The notes beneath the pieces are model-generated. The model saw only the letters and a list, made by a program, of their open reading frames with translations, was not told where the DNA came from and ran no database searches. Shown in pieces: positions 1-7,545 of a stretch of DNA of 8,768 nt. A program made the translations under genes and the position numbers. Origin of the DNA: Candidatus Heimdallarchaeota archaeon AB_125 (lineage in GTDB: Archaea > Asgardarchaeota > Heimdallarchaeia > Heimdallarchaeales > Heimdallarchaeaceae). The stretch is from contig MEHH01000094.1 in assembly GCA_001940755.1 (NCBI GenBank), positions 1-8,768 on the forward strand, written 5' to 3'. The first letter of the stretch is position 1, and the number at the start of each line of letters is the position of its first letter.

Positions 1-1
1 G

Positions 2-556
2 AATTGTACTTCTAGCAACAACTGGTATGGACTACATATAGTTTCCAGTACTAATAATACTGTACTTAACAGCACTTTTAATCAAAACACAATTACAAAC
101 GCATTCATTGCTGAAGGTGCTGCAGGTAACATTAAATACAATGCTTTCACAAATGCCGGCTCTGTTGGTTTAATGTTTTCAAATTTTGATTATGCCAATG
201 TCTCACACAATCTATTTGAGAATAATATTTGTTACGGAATGCATTTAGCCTATTTATCTACAGGTAGTTGGATACATCATAATGCATTCATATCTAATAA
301 TCTTGGTGGAGTACAAGCTTTTGATGATACATATAGTCTGAACAAGTGGGATGATCATTGGAATATGGAAGGAAACTATTGGGATGACCATGTTAGCGGA
401 AATTACACTCTAGATGGTGCATGGAAAGTTAATGACACTTATCCTCTGAATAGCATTCCTCCAGGAGTTTTCGAATTCACTAAATTAACCTACATCATAC
501 TTTTAGTTCCTGTTGTATTTGTTAGTTCTTTAATTATTAGAAAAAGAAAGAAGTAA
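2..556 (+). CDS. C-terminal part of a NosD-like right-handed beta-helix surface protein (5' end outside the window)
   Basis: The frame is open from base 2 without a start, so the gene begins upstream; the first internal ATG (173) is not the true start. The visible 184 residues hold repeated short Asn-rich turns such as NNT, HNLFENN and HNAFISNN, typical of parallel beta-helix (PbH1/NosD) repeats. They are followed by the GNYWDDH block near residues 124-130 and a D-x-YPL element near 145-149, which commonly close archaeal NosD-like domains. A hydrophobic helix (about 163-179) followed by RKRKK is a C-terminal membrane anchor, so the repeats should lie outside the cell. Several N-x-S/T sequons fit a glycosylated archaeal surface protein. 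Its ligand is unknown; carbohydrate binding or a structural cell-surface role is inferred from the fold family. The gene ends in TAA and is followed by a T-rich tract. The family call is firm, the function is not. Confidence 0.8.
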   Translation, partial: NCTSSNNWYGLHIVSSTNNTVLNSTFNQNTITNAFIAEGAAGNIKYNAFTNAGSVGLMFSNFDYANVSHNLFENNICYGMHLAYLSTGSWIHHNAFISNNLGGVQAFDDTYSLNKWDDHWNMEGNYWDDHVSGNYTLDGAWKVNDTYPLNSIPPGVFEFTKLTYIILLVPVVFVSSLIIRKRKK

Positions 557-589
557 TATTCATTTCTTTTCTCTTATTTTTCTCTTTTA
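557..589 (+). terminator. T-rich probable archaeal transcription terminator
   Basis: Directly after the beta-helix stop codon there is a run dominated by T with interspersed C and no obvious hairpin. Archaeal RNA polymerase commonly terminates at such oligo-T stretches. The position between a gene end and the next TATA-like box supports the call. Termination itself is inferred. Confidence 0.5.
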
Positions 590-638
590 TAGTATAATCA
601 CAATTTACATAAAGAGGCTCGTTTTTTTACTGTTGGAG
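585..638 (+). promoter_or_regulatory. TATA-like box and ribosome binding site for the amidohydrolase gene
   Basis: An A/T-only stretch around 586-597 (TTTATAGTATAA) could serve as a TATA box, placing transcription start near 615-622. A GGAG at 635-638 lies 10 bases before the ATG at 649 and can act as a Shine-Dalgarno site. The A/T-rich background makes the TATA call weak; the GGAG is the firmer element and favours the 649 start over the later in-frame ATGs at residues 10 and 17. Confidence 0.4.
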
Positions 639-648
639 ACCATCTACA

Positions 649-1647
649 ATGGATACTGAATACGTAGAAAACAATATGGATCCTTTCTCCAACACAATGC
701 AAAGAAAATATACTGGTCCTGTATTTGATGCCCATACTCATCTTGGTAAACTTGAAGACGTCAAAATTATGGTTAAATATGAAGAAGAATTCAATGTCAA
801 GAAAATCTTTGGCATTGTTCGAGATAAAGAAGGGAGAGATTCAATTGCTAAAGAATATCCTGATCTATTCGTTTACTCCATTTTTCTATCCATCAGGGAA
901 GCTCTACAAGGAGATCTTAAGGGATCAATGGACTTTTTGGAAAAAGCATATGCGGATGGTTTCGATATTGGAAAACTCTGGTTCTCACCTAGGTGGGTTA
1001 ACTACTTTAGCCAAGAGGATTTGAATGTAAAATTCCGAACTCAAGATGTTCATTTAAATGATCCAAAGCTTGAACCACTTTTTCAGAGATTAGATGATCT
1101 AAAATTTACTTTACTACTTCACATTAGTGATCCAGATTTACTGTATGAGAAAAATTACCAACCAGCAAGCAAATTTGGTATAAAAGAAGAACATGTTAAT
1201 GCTCTCAAAAACATTCTAGAATGGTATCCTAATATAACAATTATTGGCGCTCATATGGCCAGTCAACCTGAAAATCTCAAACAATTAGATTTGTGGTTAG
1301 ATAAGTATCCTAATCTCTATATTGACACAGGTTCAGCAAAGTGGATGGTAAGAGAGTTTGGATACAAAAGAGAGGAAGTTTTAGATTTCTTTGATAAACA
1401 TCAAAATCGAATTATGTTTGGTACTGATTTCGTAGCTGGAAGAGGAGATAGAGAACCTATTCCTGGGTACTATATCAATCGTTTTCTAAGTTATCAAGCT
1501 TTATTTGAGACAAATGTAAAGGATTTACCACTACCTATTCCCGATCCTGAAAATGATAATAATACTAAGATAAATGGCTTAGACTTACCTCAAAACATTC
1601 TAAAGAAACTATATTGGGAGAATGCAAAGAAGTTATTCAAAGTCTGA
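649..1647 (+). CDS. Amidohydrolase_2 family metal-dependent hydrolase
   Basis: This 332-residue protein has the layout of the amidohydrolase-2 (PF04909-like) TIM-barrel family. It shows the metal-binding DAHTHLG motif (H29 and H31), a lysine in GKLW (K109), H158 in LLLHISDP, H202 in IIGAHMAS, the metal/catalytic Asp D260 in MFGTDF, and the family's usual C-terminal ending YWENAKKLF. There is no signal peptide, so it is probably cytoplasmic. Family members hydrolyse or decarboxylate diverse small molecules, and nothing here fixes the substrate. The acidic, Asn-rich stretch at about 296-310 looks like a lineage-specific loop. The start at 649 follows a GGAG ten bases upstream. It lies 40 bases before the longin-like gene on the same strand, so the two may be co-transcribed, but no functional link is visible. 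The family is confident, the reaction is not. Confidence 0.85.
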   Translation: MDTEYVENNMDPFSNTMQRKYTGPVFDAHTHLGKLEDVKIMVKYEEEFNVKKIFGIVRDKEGRDSIAKEYPDLFVYSIFLSIREALQGDLKGSMDFLEKAYADGFDIGKLWFSPRWVNYFSQEDLNVKFRTQDVHLNDPKLEPLFQRLDDLKFTLLLHISDPDLLYEKNYQPASKFGIKEEHVNALKNILEWYPNITIIGAHMASQPENLKQLDLWLDKYPNLYIDTGSAKWMVREFGYKREEVLDFFDKHQNRIMFGTDFVAGRGDREPIPGYYINRFLSYQALFETNVKDLPLPIPDPENDNNTKINGLDLPQNILKKLYWENAKKLFKV

Positions 1648-1687
1648 AATTGTTGGAGCTTAAAAACTTATTAATCATTATAATAGT

Positions 1688-2143
1688 ATGTGTCTTATGC
1701 GTGCAGTCTTCCTTGCAGCCATCATACCTAAAACAGGACCTGAAGTTATTGTTCTATACCCAGAAGATACTTTATCTAAGGATGAAATAGAAGAACTCTC
1801 TCTAATATGCATGCCGATGGGAAGTACAGAAGGAGATTTTGCATCTATTGTTTTCAATGGTTATCAAGTCGCAGGATATTTAACAAGTACTCCTCCAATC
1901 GATGAAAACTTAGATCCCAGGGATACTATAGTATCAATTGGATTCTTATTAGATACTTATACAGATCCTACTCCTTACAGGAATTTGTTAATGGATTTTG
2001 TCATTAAATGTAGTACAAATGAATCATTTACTCTTCCTACTTTAGAAAGAATTATCCCAGAATTTCTTGAATTAAAAGATTATAAAAATATTATAATTAG
2101 TTTGAATGATGTTATGAGTTGTGAACTTTCTTTAGAAAATTAA
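1688..2143 (+). CDS. Small longin/roadblock-like domain protein (tentative)
   Basis: This 151-residue soluble protein has no signal peptide or membrane helix. Its start (RAVFLAAIIPKTGPEVIVLYP) has the alternating hydrophobic strand plus 'GPEV' turn seen at the beginning of longin-like domains of trafficking and GTPase-regulator proteins. It continues with a helix, an aliphatic strand containing YQVAGYL, then a DTIVSIGFLLD strand followed by a helix. This beta-beta-alpha-beta pattern is my basis for the call; I cannot name a specific family. Such proteins are abundant in Asgard archaea and often partner small GTPases, but no GTPase is encoded in this window. The first ATG (1688) and the third-codon-downstream ATG (1697) are both possible starts, and neither has a clear Shine-Dalgarno site. 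The stop overlaps the convergent ABC transporter stop by four bases. The gene is real by its frame and composition; the fold is tentative. Confidence 0.55.
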   Translation: MCLMRAVFLAAIIPKTGPEVIVLYPEDTLSKDEIEELSLICMPMGSTEGDFASIVFNGYQVAGYLTSTPPIDENLDPRDTIVSIGFLLDTYTDPTPYRNLLMDFVIKCSTNESFTLPTLERIIPEFLELKDYKNIIISLNDVMSCELSLEN

Positions 2144-3969
2144 ACCAGCTCTGCAGCTTGTTCTACGTATTCTAAAGACTGATGCCTGAAATACATATCA
2201 TATAGTTGCCAGTACTTACCTTTCTTATCCATCAGCTGTTGGTGACTTCCTTCTTCTACTATTTCTGCATCATCAATGACTACTATTCTATCTGCGTTTT
2301 CTACAGTTGTTAAACGATGAGCAATAATGATAGCAGTTCTATTTTTCAGCAGAACTTTCAGCGCTTCTTGGATAAGACTTTCAGTATAAGCATCAATAGC
2401 TGCTGTAGCTTCGTCTAGTATCAGTATTCTAGGATCTGACAACAACGCCCTAGCAAAGGCTACTAGTTGTTTTTGACCTGCTGACAGCTTAGTACCTTTT
2501 TCTCCAACTTCTGTATCCATTCCTTTAGGTAAACTCTGTATGAATTCCCAAGCATAAACACTCTTTGCAGCTTCTTCAATTTCCTCTCTAGTAGCATCTA
2601 ATTTTCCATAGCGAATATTTTCTTCTATAGATCCACTAAATAGGATATTATCCTGCAAAACGATACCTATTTGATCACGATAATCTTGCATTACATACTT
2701 TCTAATATCAATTCCATCAACTTCAATTGCTCCATCTACAACATCATAAAATCGAGCTATCAACGAGACTAGAGTACTCTTTCCTGCTCCTGTTCTTCCA
2801 ACTACTGCAACAGTTTCAGCTGATGGAATAGCTAGTGCAAATTTTTTGTAGAGTGGTTCTGATTCTTTGTAATAGAAAGTCATATCCTTAAAGTTGATGT
2901 GACCAGTTAATTCAGGAACAGCAGTTGGATTTGGATCTTCAACAACTTTTGGTTTACTATCCATTAAGCTGAATATTCTTTCAACAGCTGCAAGTCCTGC
3001 TTCAAACTGATTGAAGAATCGTGTAATTTCCAACAATGGCATGAAGAATCTGTTTAACATCAATATGAAGAAATAGAGTGTTGCTACGGTTAAATCTCCT
3101 ATTTGGAAAGTTATTTTTCCTCCGAAGTAAAGTACTAGAAATGTACCAACACCAAACAAAGTTTCTATTATTGGAAAGAAGATACTCATTCCCCAAGCTC
3201 GTGTGTATGCAGCTCGATAGTTTCTCATGTTAATTTCTTTAAATCTGGAAAATGCTTCTTTTTCTTGGTTAAAGCTTTTTGTAACTTCAATACCTGATAT
3301 TGATTCAGCAACATTTGCATTTAATATAGCAATAGTTTTTCTCCAATTCTTTGATGTTCTTCTTGAAAACAATCTTATTCCTATTCCCAATCCGAAAAGG
3401 ATTGGTACAACAGCTAGTGTTATTCCAGCTAATCTAACATCTGTGAAAAATAGGATGATGATTACAACAACCATAATTAGAATGTTGATCATAAAAGAAG
3501 TCGTTATTTGAGCCATTTGGGAAATTGTGTCTGAATCACTTGTAACTCTGCTAACTAGTTTTCCACTTTTATTCTCATCATAGAAATTCATATCATTGCG
3601 AAGTAAGGTTTCAAAACTATCTTTTCTAATCCTTCTAAGCATTTCTCCAGTTAATATTGAGGTATGGAACAATGCTCTGTATTGTGCAAACCAGAACAAA
3701 CCATAGAGGATTATTATAGATACTGTTTCAAAGTAAAATAGAAAACTAAAGTTCCCGTCCTGCACTCCCTCAATCACGAATTTAATGAAGAAGGGAATAC
3801 CAATATTAGCACCTGTTTGGATTATCATCCACACTAAAATAGTGATGAATTTCTTCTTATCATGCTTTGCAATATACCCAAATAATCGCTTGAAAAGATA
3901 GATGTCACCATATTTTCTATCGTATTTGTCATCCGGTAGTTCTTGAATAAATCCCATCTTTTCATTCAC
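2140..3969 (-). CDS. ABC exporter half-transporter, consensus-site subunit (heterodimer partner B)
   Basis: This 609-residue protein (numbered from the GTG at 3969) has an N-terminal six-helix ABC exporter domain (about 40-315) fused to an ATPase domain (about 355-590). ATPase motifs are all present: Walker A GRTGAGKST (391-399), Q-loop Q439, signature LSAGQ (495-499), Walker B ILILDE with the catalytic glutamate E520, and the switch histidine H551. The complete catalytic set suggests it supplies the active site of an asymmetric pair. An ATG at 3957 is a better start than the GTG: AGGTGA (3971-3966) lies eight bases upstream of it, which would leave four bases after the stop of the upstream gene. 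It is translated directly after that gene, so the two half-transporters form one operon. Multidrug, lipid or peptide export are typical of the family; the substrate cannot be read from sequence. Confidence 0.92.
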   Translation of the reverse strand: MNEKMGFIQELPDDKYDRKYGDIYLFKRLFGYIAKHDKKKFITILVWMIIQTGANIGIPFFIKFVIEGVQDGNFSFLFYFETVSIIILYGLFWFAQYRALFHTSILTGEMLRRIRKDSFETLLRNDMNFYDENKSGKLVSRVTSDSDTISQMAQITTSFMINILIMVVVIIILFFTDVRLAGITLAVVPILFGLGIGIRLFSRRTSKNWRKTIAILNANVAESISGIEVTKSFNQEKEAFSRFKEINMRNYRAAYTRAWGMSIFFPIIETLFGVGTFLVLYFGGKITFQIGDLTVATLYFFILMLNRFFMPLLEITRFFNQFEAGLAAVERIFSLMDSKPKVVEDPNPTAVPELTGHINFKDMTFYYKESEPLYKKFALAIPSAETVAVVGRTGAGKSTLVSLIARFYDVVDGAIEVDGIDIRKYVMQDYRDQIGIVLQDNILFSGSIEENIRYGKLDATREEIEEAAKSVYAWEFIQSLPKGMDTEVGEKGTKLSAGQKQLVAFARALLSDPRILILDEATAAIDAYTESLIQEALKVLLKNRTAIIIAHRLTTVENADRIVVIDDAEIVEEGSHQQLMDKKGKYWQLYDMYFRHQSLEYVEQAAELV

Positions 3970-5884
3970 CTGTAAATAGTTCTGATTTCATCTGTTCTGG
4001 CATCATCTTTCTTATTTCAGAGAATCGTGCAAAAACTCTCCAGTAATCAACAGATTCTTTCAATAGTTGATCATGTGATCCTATTGCTTTGACTTCTCCT
4101 TGCTTTAAAACAATAATAATGTCTGAATGCCTAATTGTAGATAATCTGTGTGTAATTATGAAACTAGTTCTGTCCTTCAAAACCCTGTTAATTGCTGTAT
4201 TTATTTTATCTTCTGTTTCAGAATCTACTGCTGAGCTAGCATCATCAAAAACTAGAATTTTAGGATCAGCTAAAAGCATTCTTGCAATTGCAATTCTTTG
4301 TTTCTGACCACCAGAAAGAGTAGTACCTCTCTCTCCGACAATTGTTGAATATCCTTGGTCAAATTTCTCTATAAACTCTTCGGCTTGTGCTATCTTTGCT
4401 GCTTGGAATATTTCCTCTTCAGTTGCATTTGGTTTCCCATATGAGATATTTTCTTTTATTGTTGCAGAGAACAATACAATATCTTGGTCAATTACACCAA
4501 TATTTTGTCTAATGGTATCTAGAGATAATTCACGTACATCTACGCCATCTATGATGACACTTCCTGACCCAACATCATACAGTCTAGTAAGTAATTTCAT
4601 TAACGTTGTTTTACCACAACCTGCGGGACCTACAATTGCTATTCTACTACCTGCAGGAACTGCAAACGAAACATCTTTCAAGACTTTAGTTTCTCCCTCA
4701 TATGCAAATGTTACATTCTTAAATTCTATATTTCCTTTAAGTTGATCTTTTTCAATTGGTTTTTCTGGTGCGGGTATAATTGTTTCTTTGGTGAGAATGT
4801 CAACTATTCTATCAGCTCCTGCAAATCCCATTTGTGTTAGAACTAACATCCAAGATAATACCCATACAGGAAAGAACAGATTTCCAGCCAGTAGAGAGTA
4901 TGTAATCAGCTCTCCAATACCGAATCCTGATACAGTAACTCCTCCTAGTAATAATGTTTCTTGAGTCCATAAAACTGAAGTAACAGGGTTCCCAATTCCC
5001 CAACTTATAAGTAAACTTCCCCATAGAATAGAAAGACCAACTCCTAATCCAACAAAAAGTACAGGATAGTATTTTGATCTTATCTTTCCTCTTGTGATAA
5101 TTTCTTCAGAAAGTTTATCGTTTCTTTCTCTAAACGACACTCTCTCAAAAGGTTCACGAGCAAAAGTTTTGATAACACTTATTCCTAGTAATTTCTCTTG
5201 AAGATAGGCTGAAAGACTTGAATATGATGCTTGAATTTGCACTGAAATTGGTCCAACTGATTTATAGAATCTTCTAGCGAAGAAGAAGATTGGAAAGGAA
5301 ATTGCTACTGGAATTATTATTAGAACTGGAAGACTATTCCAATATGGAGTTATAAAAAACATAGTTCCTATTGCAAAGAGTACTCCAAATATAGCAGAGT
5401 AGGCTAGATGAATAACTGGGTTCACAAAAAAGTTAACCATACGAGTATCAAATGTAGCTCTTGCCATAACATCCCCTGCTTTAACCTCATCATGGAAAGT
5501 CATTGATTTTGATAACATTGATGCATAATACTCATTTCTAATGTCTCGTTCTACTTTTTGAGAAGTTACTTCTATAATCAATCCAGAAGCAAAACTAGCT
5601 AAACCACTGATTATAGTTAAAATCAATAAGATAAAAGCAAAATAAGTAATCTTATCCCAAATACCAGAAGGAGATAAAATTTCATTGATCAGTTTCCCTA
5701 ATATAACGGGGGTTGCAGCACCTATTACTGCAGTAAATGTGGCAAATAAAAAGAAGAGAGTTATCATTCCTTTATGTGCTAATACATGACTGAAAACCCA
5801 CTTGAAATGACTCTTTTTACTATATTTTACCATAATGGGATCAAAAAACTCTCCAGTAAGAAGGCTAGAGTTATCTTCAGTCAA
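3962..5884 (-). CDS. ABC exporter half-transporter, degenerate-site subunit (heterodimer partner A)
   Basis: This 640-residue protein has about 35 cytoplasmic residues, six membrane helices (about 38-352) and an ATPase domain (about 385-620). Motifs are Walker A GPAGCGKTT (419-427), Q-loop Q467, a canonical signature LSGGQ (523-527), Walker B ILVFDD and switch histidine H579. The usual catalytic glutamate after Walker B is an aspartate, D548. In heterodimeric exporters such as TM287/288 and BmrCD one ATPase site is degenerate in this same way, so this is probably the low-turnover subunit paired with the downstream gene. The start used is a TTG at 5884. No earlier start exists, because a stop codon lies shortly upstream, and the next ATG is at residue 18, within the short cytoplasmic tail. 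It is the first gene of the operon. The pairing is strongly supported by adjacency and the complementary motifs; the exported substrate is unknown. Confidence 0.92.
   Translation of the reverse strand: MTEDNSSLLTGEFFDPIMVKYSKKSHFKWVFSHVLAHKGMITLFFLFATFTAVIGAATPVILGKLINEILSPSGIWDKITYFAFILLILTIISGLASFASGLIIEVTSQKVERDIRNEYYASMLSKSMTFHDEVKAGDVMARATFDTRMVNFFVNPVIHLAYSAIFGVLFAIGTMFFITPYWNSLPVLIIIPVAISFPIFFFARRFYKSVGPISVQIQASYSSLSAYLQEKLLGISVIKTFAREPFERVSFRERNDKLSEEIITRGKIRSKYYPVLFVGLGVGLSILWGSLLISWGIGNPVTSVLWTQETLLLGGVTVSGFGIGELITYSLLAGNLFFPVWVLSWMLVLTQMGFAGADRIVDILTKETIIPAPEKPIEKDQLKGNIEFKNVTFAYEGETKVLKDVSFAVPAGSRIAIVGPAGCGKTTLMKLLTRLYDVGSGSVIIDGVDVRELSLDTIRQNIGVIDQDIVLFSATIKENISYGKPNATEEEIFQAAKIAQAEEFIEKFDQGYSTIVGERGTTLSGGQKQRIAIARMLLADPKILVFDDASSAVDSETEDKINTAINRVLKDRTSFIITHRLSTIRHSDIIIVLKQGEVKAIGSHDQLLKESVDYWRVFARFSEIRKMMPEQMKSELFTGE
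3966..3971 (-). promoter_or_regulatory. Shine-Dalgarno site deciding the start of the second ABC gene
   Basis: On the minus strand AGGTGA is followed by eight bases and then ATG (3957-3955). This is the strongest ribosome binding site in the operon. It overlaps the final codons of the first ABC gene, which fits translational coupling. It argues that translation starts at 3957 rather than at the GTG at 3969, which lies inside the site itself. Confidence 0.6.
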
Positions 5885-5916
5885 TCTTTTTCCACTCTGT
5901 TTTTTTTATTATTTTT

Positions 5917-5940
5917 GGATATAAAAAGTGCTATATTTAA
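5917..5940 (-). promoter_or_regulatory. Probable archaeal promoter (TATA-like boxes) of the ABC exporter operon
   Basis: Read on the minus strand, this stretch holds two TATA-like elements, TTAAATATAG (about 5940-5931) and TTTTTATATCC (about 5927-5917), upstream of the TTG start at 5884. Either would give a short leader of roughly 10-25 bases. The downstream A-tract gives only a weak GGAAAA as a possible ribosome site. A/T-rich background means the exact box is uncertain. Confidence 0.4.
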
Positions 5941-6006
5941 CAATAAGGATGTATCACAAAATCCATTTTTAGATTTGATGCGAGAATAATAGAAGGTTTT
6001 GGTTTT

Positions 6007-7008
6007 CTAAAAATCCAACCATATTTCTATTATTCCTCCAAGCATATCCAAAGTTGATATACCAGAACCTACTAATCTGAGAGGTGCATCACTTCCACTT
6101 AGAAAAACAGAATTTTTTTCAGCAGCAAGAATATAACTGTCATTTCTAGCAACATCAGCTATATCTAGATATACTGTTTCAGCTAATGAATTTTTGAGAA
6201 TTATGTTGTATCCCGTTGCAGCTAAAGTATCGTTGAATGTATCTGTTGATCCTCCATCTATGATTGCTATTAATCTCCAAAGTGCTAAACCTTCGTATGT
6301 GTTTAATCTCTCTCCCTCTTGAACCTGATATACAAGTCTGTTTTCTCCTCCATTGAGATGCATAAATGCTTCAAACGTATTTTTATTGACACTATCATCA
6401 GTTATTCCATACAGATAGACTATCCAAGAGGTAGAAGGAATAGTATTTAATCTCACTATATTTTTCACCCAAAGAGAGCCATCAGAATAATAATCGTCTC
6501 CTCCTGTGGGTAAAGCAATTATTCTCAGTATACCATCTCCAGGGGATAAATTATCTCCGTCCATTTCATAAGCTAAGATTGTACTAAAATTACCAATACC
6601 AAGATAATCACCAGTTACGTTATCATACGCAGGGAAATGTCCTTGCAACATTTCATATGTAAAAACCACTTTATAGTCATCGCTTGCTACTACTTCAAGT
6701 TCTTCTCCAGGATCTATTCCTCCAACATCATCCAAAAGAGTTGACAACTCTACTCCTCTGTATAAATTGGGACCTACTAGCGTTCCAGTTGATTTCCTAT
6801 AACCTGCATTGCCTGTTATGTTGTTAAATTCTTTAATATCAGTTAATGTATAGTTCTTTGTTGAAGAACCTTGGAGTGTTAATACTATGGTTGTGTCTCC
6901 ATTGGTTGATTTCTCGTAGAAGACTCCGAAATATACTCCTAAACCAGCTCCAGTAAGAACCAAAGCTGAGATTATTCCTACAGATAAGGCACTAATCTTC
7001 AAACCCAT
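6007..7008 (-). CDS. Membrane-anchored protein with tandem SUOX-like (molybdopterin oxidoreductase-fold) domains lacking cysteine
   Basis: The 333-residue product starts with a hydrophobic helix (about 5-30) that is an uncleaved anchor or signal sequence without a lipobox cysteine. The rest should be extracellular and carries six N-x-S/T sequons (N52, N63, N130, N140, N259, N289). Residues 40-190 resemble the sulfite-oxidase-type domain in small archaeal secreted proteins: GTLVGPNLYRGVELSTLL, a VVASDDYKVVFTYE strand pair, LAYEMDG, and a closing GSLWVKNIVRLNTI. Residues 205-331 repeat the plan: YEGLALWRLI, a GY strand, NDSYILA and PLRLVG. The protein contains no cysteine at all, so it lacks the residue that coordinates molybdenum in true sulfite oxidases; a ligand-binding or structural role is more likely than catalysis. 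It is divergent from a solute-binding protein gene, and a transport-linked role is possible. The ATG at 7008 sits just downstream of a TATA-like box. Confidence 0.65.
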   Translation of the reverse strand: MGLKISALSVGIISALVLTGAGLGVYFGVFYEKSTNGDTTIVLTLQGSSTKNYTLTDIKEFNNITGNAGYRKSTGTLVGPNLYRGVELSTLLDDVGGIDPGEELEVVASDDYKVVFTYEMLQGHFPAYDNVTGDYLGIGNFSTILAYEMDGDNLSPGDGILRIIALPTGGDDYYSDGSLWVKNIVRLNTIPSTSWIVYLYGITDDSVNKNTFEAFMHLNGGENRLVYQVQEGERLNTYEGLALWRLIAIIDGGSTDTFNDTLAATGYNIILKNSLAETVYLDIADVARNDSYILAAEKNSVFLSGSDAPLRLVGSGISTLDMLGGIIEIWLDF

Positions 7009-7030
7009 GATAAATTCTTCTTTGATGAAT

Positions 7031-7040
7031 GATATAAATT
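7031..7040 (-). promoter_or_regulatory. TATA-like box of the tandem SUOX-like gene
   Basis: The minus strand reads AATTTATATC here, about 23-32 bases before the ATG at 7008. At the usual archaeal TATA-to-start-site distance, transcription would begin almost at the ATG, predicting a leaderless or near-leaderless mRNA. No Shine-Dalgarno site is seen between the box and the start, which agrees with this. Confidence 0.5.
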
Positions 7041-7095
7041 TTCTTGCTGAACAATATTTTTGAAGTTAGCATCAGACAACAAGATTGAATAGAAA

Positions 7096-7118
7096 CTTTA
7101 TATTCCTTCATATAAATT
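7096..7118 (+). promoter_or_regulatory. TATA-like promoter of the solute-binding protein gene
   Basis: Two A/T-only elements, CTTTATATT (7096-7104) and CATATAAATT (7109-7118), lie 38-60 bases upstream of the ATG at 7156, giving an expected transcript start near 7125-7142. AAAGGGA at 7141-7147 could be a weak ribosome binding site eight bases before that ATG. This promoter is back to back with the one for the minus-strand gene. Confidence 0.45.
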
Positions 7119-7155
7119 CAAATCTAACTCCAAAGTGTATAAAGGGATTAGTCAT

Positions 7156-7545
7156 ATGGTCTCCAAGTATATAAAAATCGCAGTTGTTTCAATCGCAGTA
7201 CTTGGAGTAATAATTCCAGCTTTTTATTTTAGCTTCTATCAGGGACCTCAGAAGGATATTGAAATTGATCTTTGGTATACATATGAAGGTTTTCAGGTTA
7301 TAGAAGCAGCAATAGATCAATATGAATTAGATCATCCAAACATCAATATTAATCTCATTGAACAACCTTCTTCAGGTTGGTTGGATAAATTCATCAGCGT
7401 TGCTCAAACAGGTGATGCACCCGATATTTTTCTAGGAAAAGGATCATGGTTTGGTGAACTATCAGATTTAGAATATATTCGAGCCTTAACAAATTTCCTT
7501 TCTCCAACAGGGGGCAACCGGCGAGGAGGATCTTTCCGCCTTTGA
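7156..7545 (+). pseudogene. Family-1 type extracellular solute-binding protein, truncated at about residue 118
   Basis: From the ATG at 7156 (preferred over the GTG at 7135 because the signal sequence begins here), residues 7-27 form a membrane anchor or signal helix. They are followed by the N-terminal lobe of an ABC sugar-type binding protein: IDLWYTYEGFQVIEAAIDQYE, the strand INLIEQPSSGWLDKFI, and the family motif AQTGDAPDIFL (83-93). This is the typical start of a roughly 400-residue protein that delivers sugars or other solutes to an ABC importer. The protein likeness stops at about T118 (base 7509). The frame then runs through a GC-rich tail of eleven unrelated residues to a TGA at 7543-7545. 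About three quarters of the expected protein, including the second lobe and hinge, are missing. The cut could be a real insertion or a join made in assembly. The family call is good; whether the gene is broken in the organism is unknown. Confidence 0.75.

Noticed and set aside
725..1024. A 99-residue plus-strand frame inside the amidohydrolase gene
   Set aside because: It is in another frame within a gene whose catalytic motifs are intact across this stretch, so it is a chance open frame.
5885..6006. The gap between the ABC operon and the SUOX-like gene as a site for a small RNA or riboswitch
   Set aside because: It is only 122 bases, A/T-rich, and is accounted for by the operon promoter and a gene end. 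I see no stable stem-loop or conserved motif.
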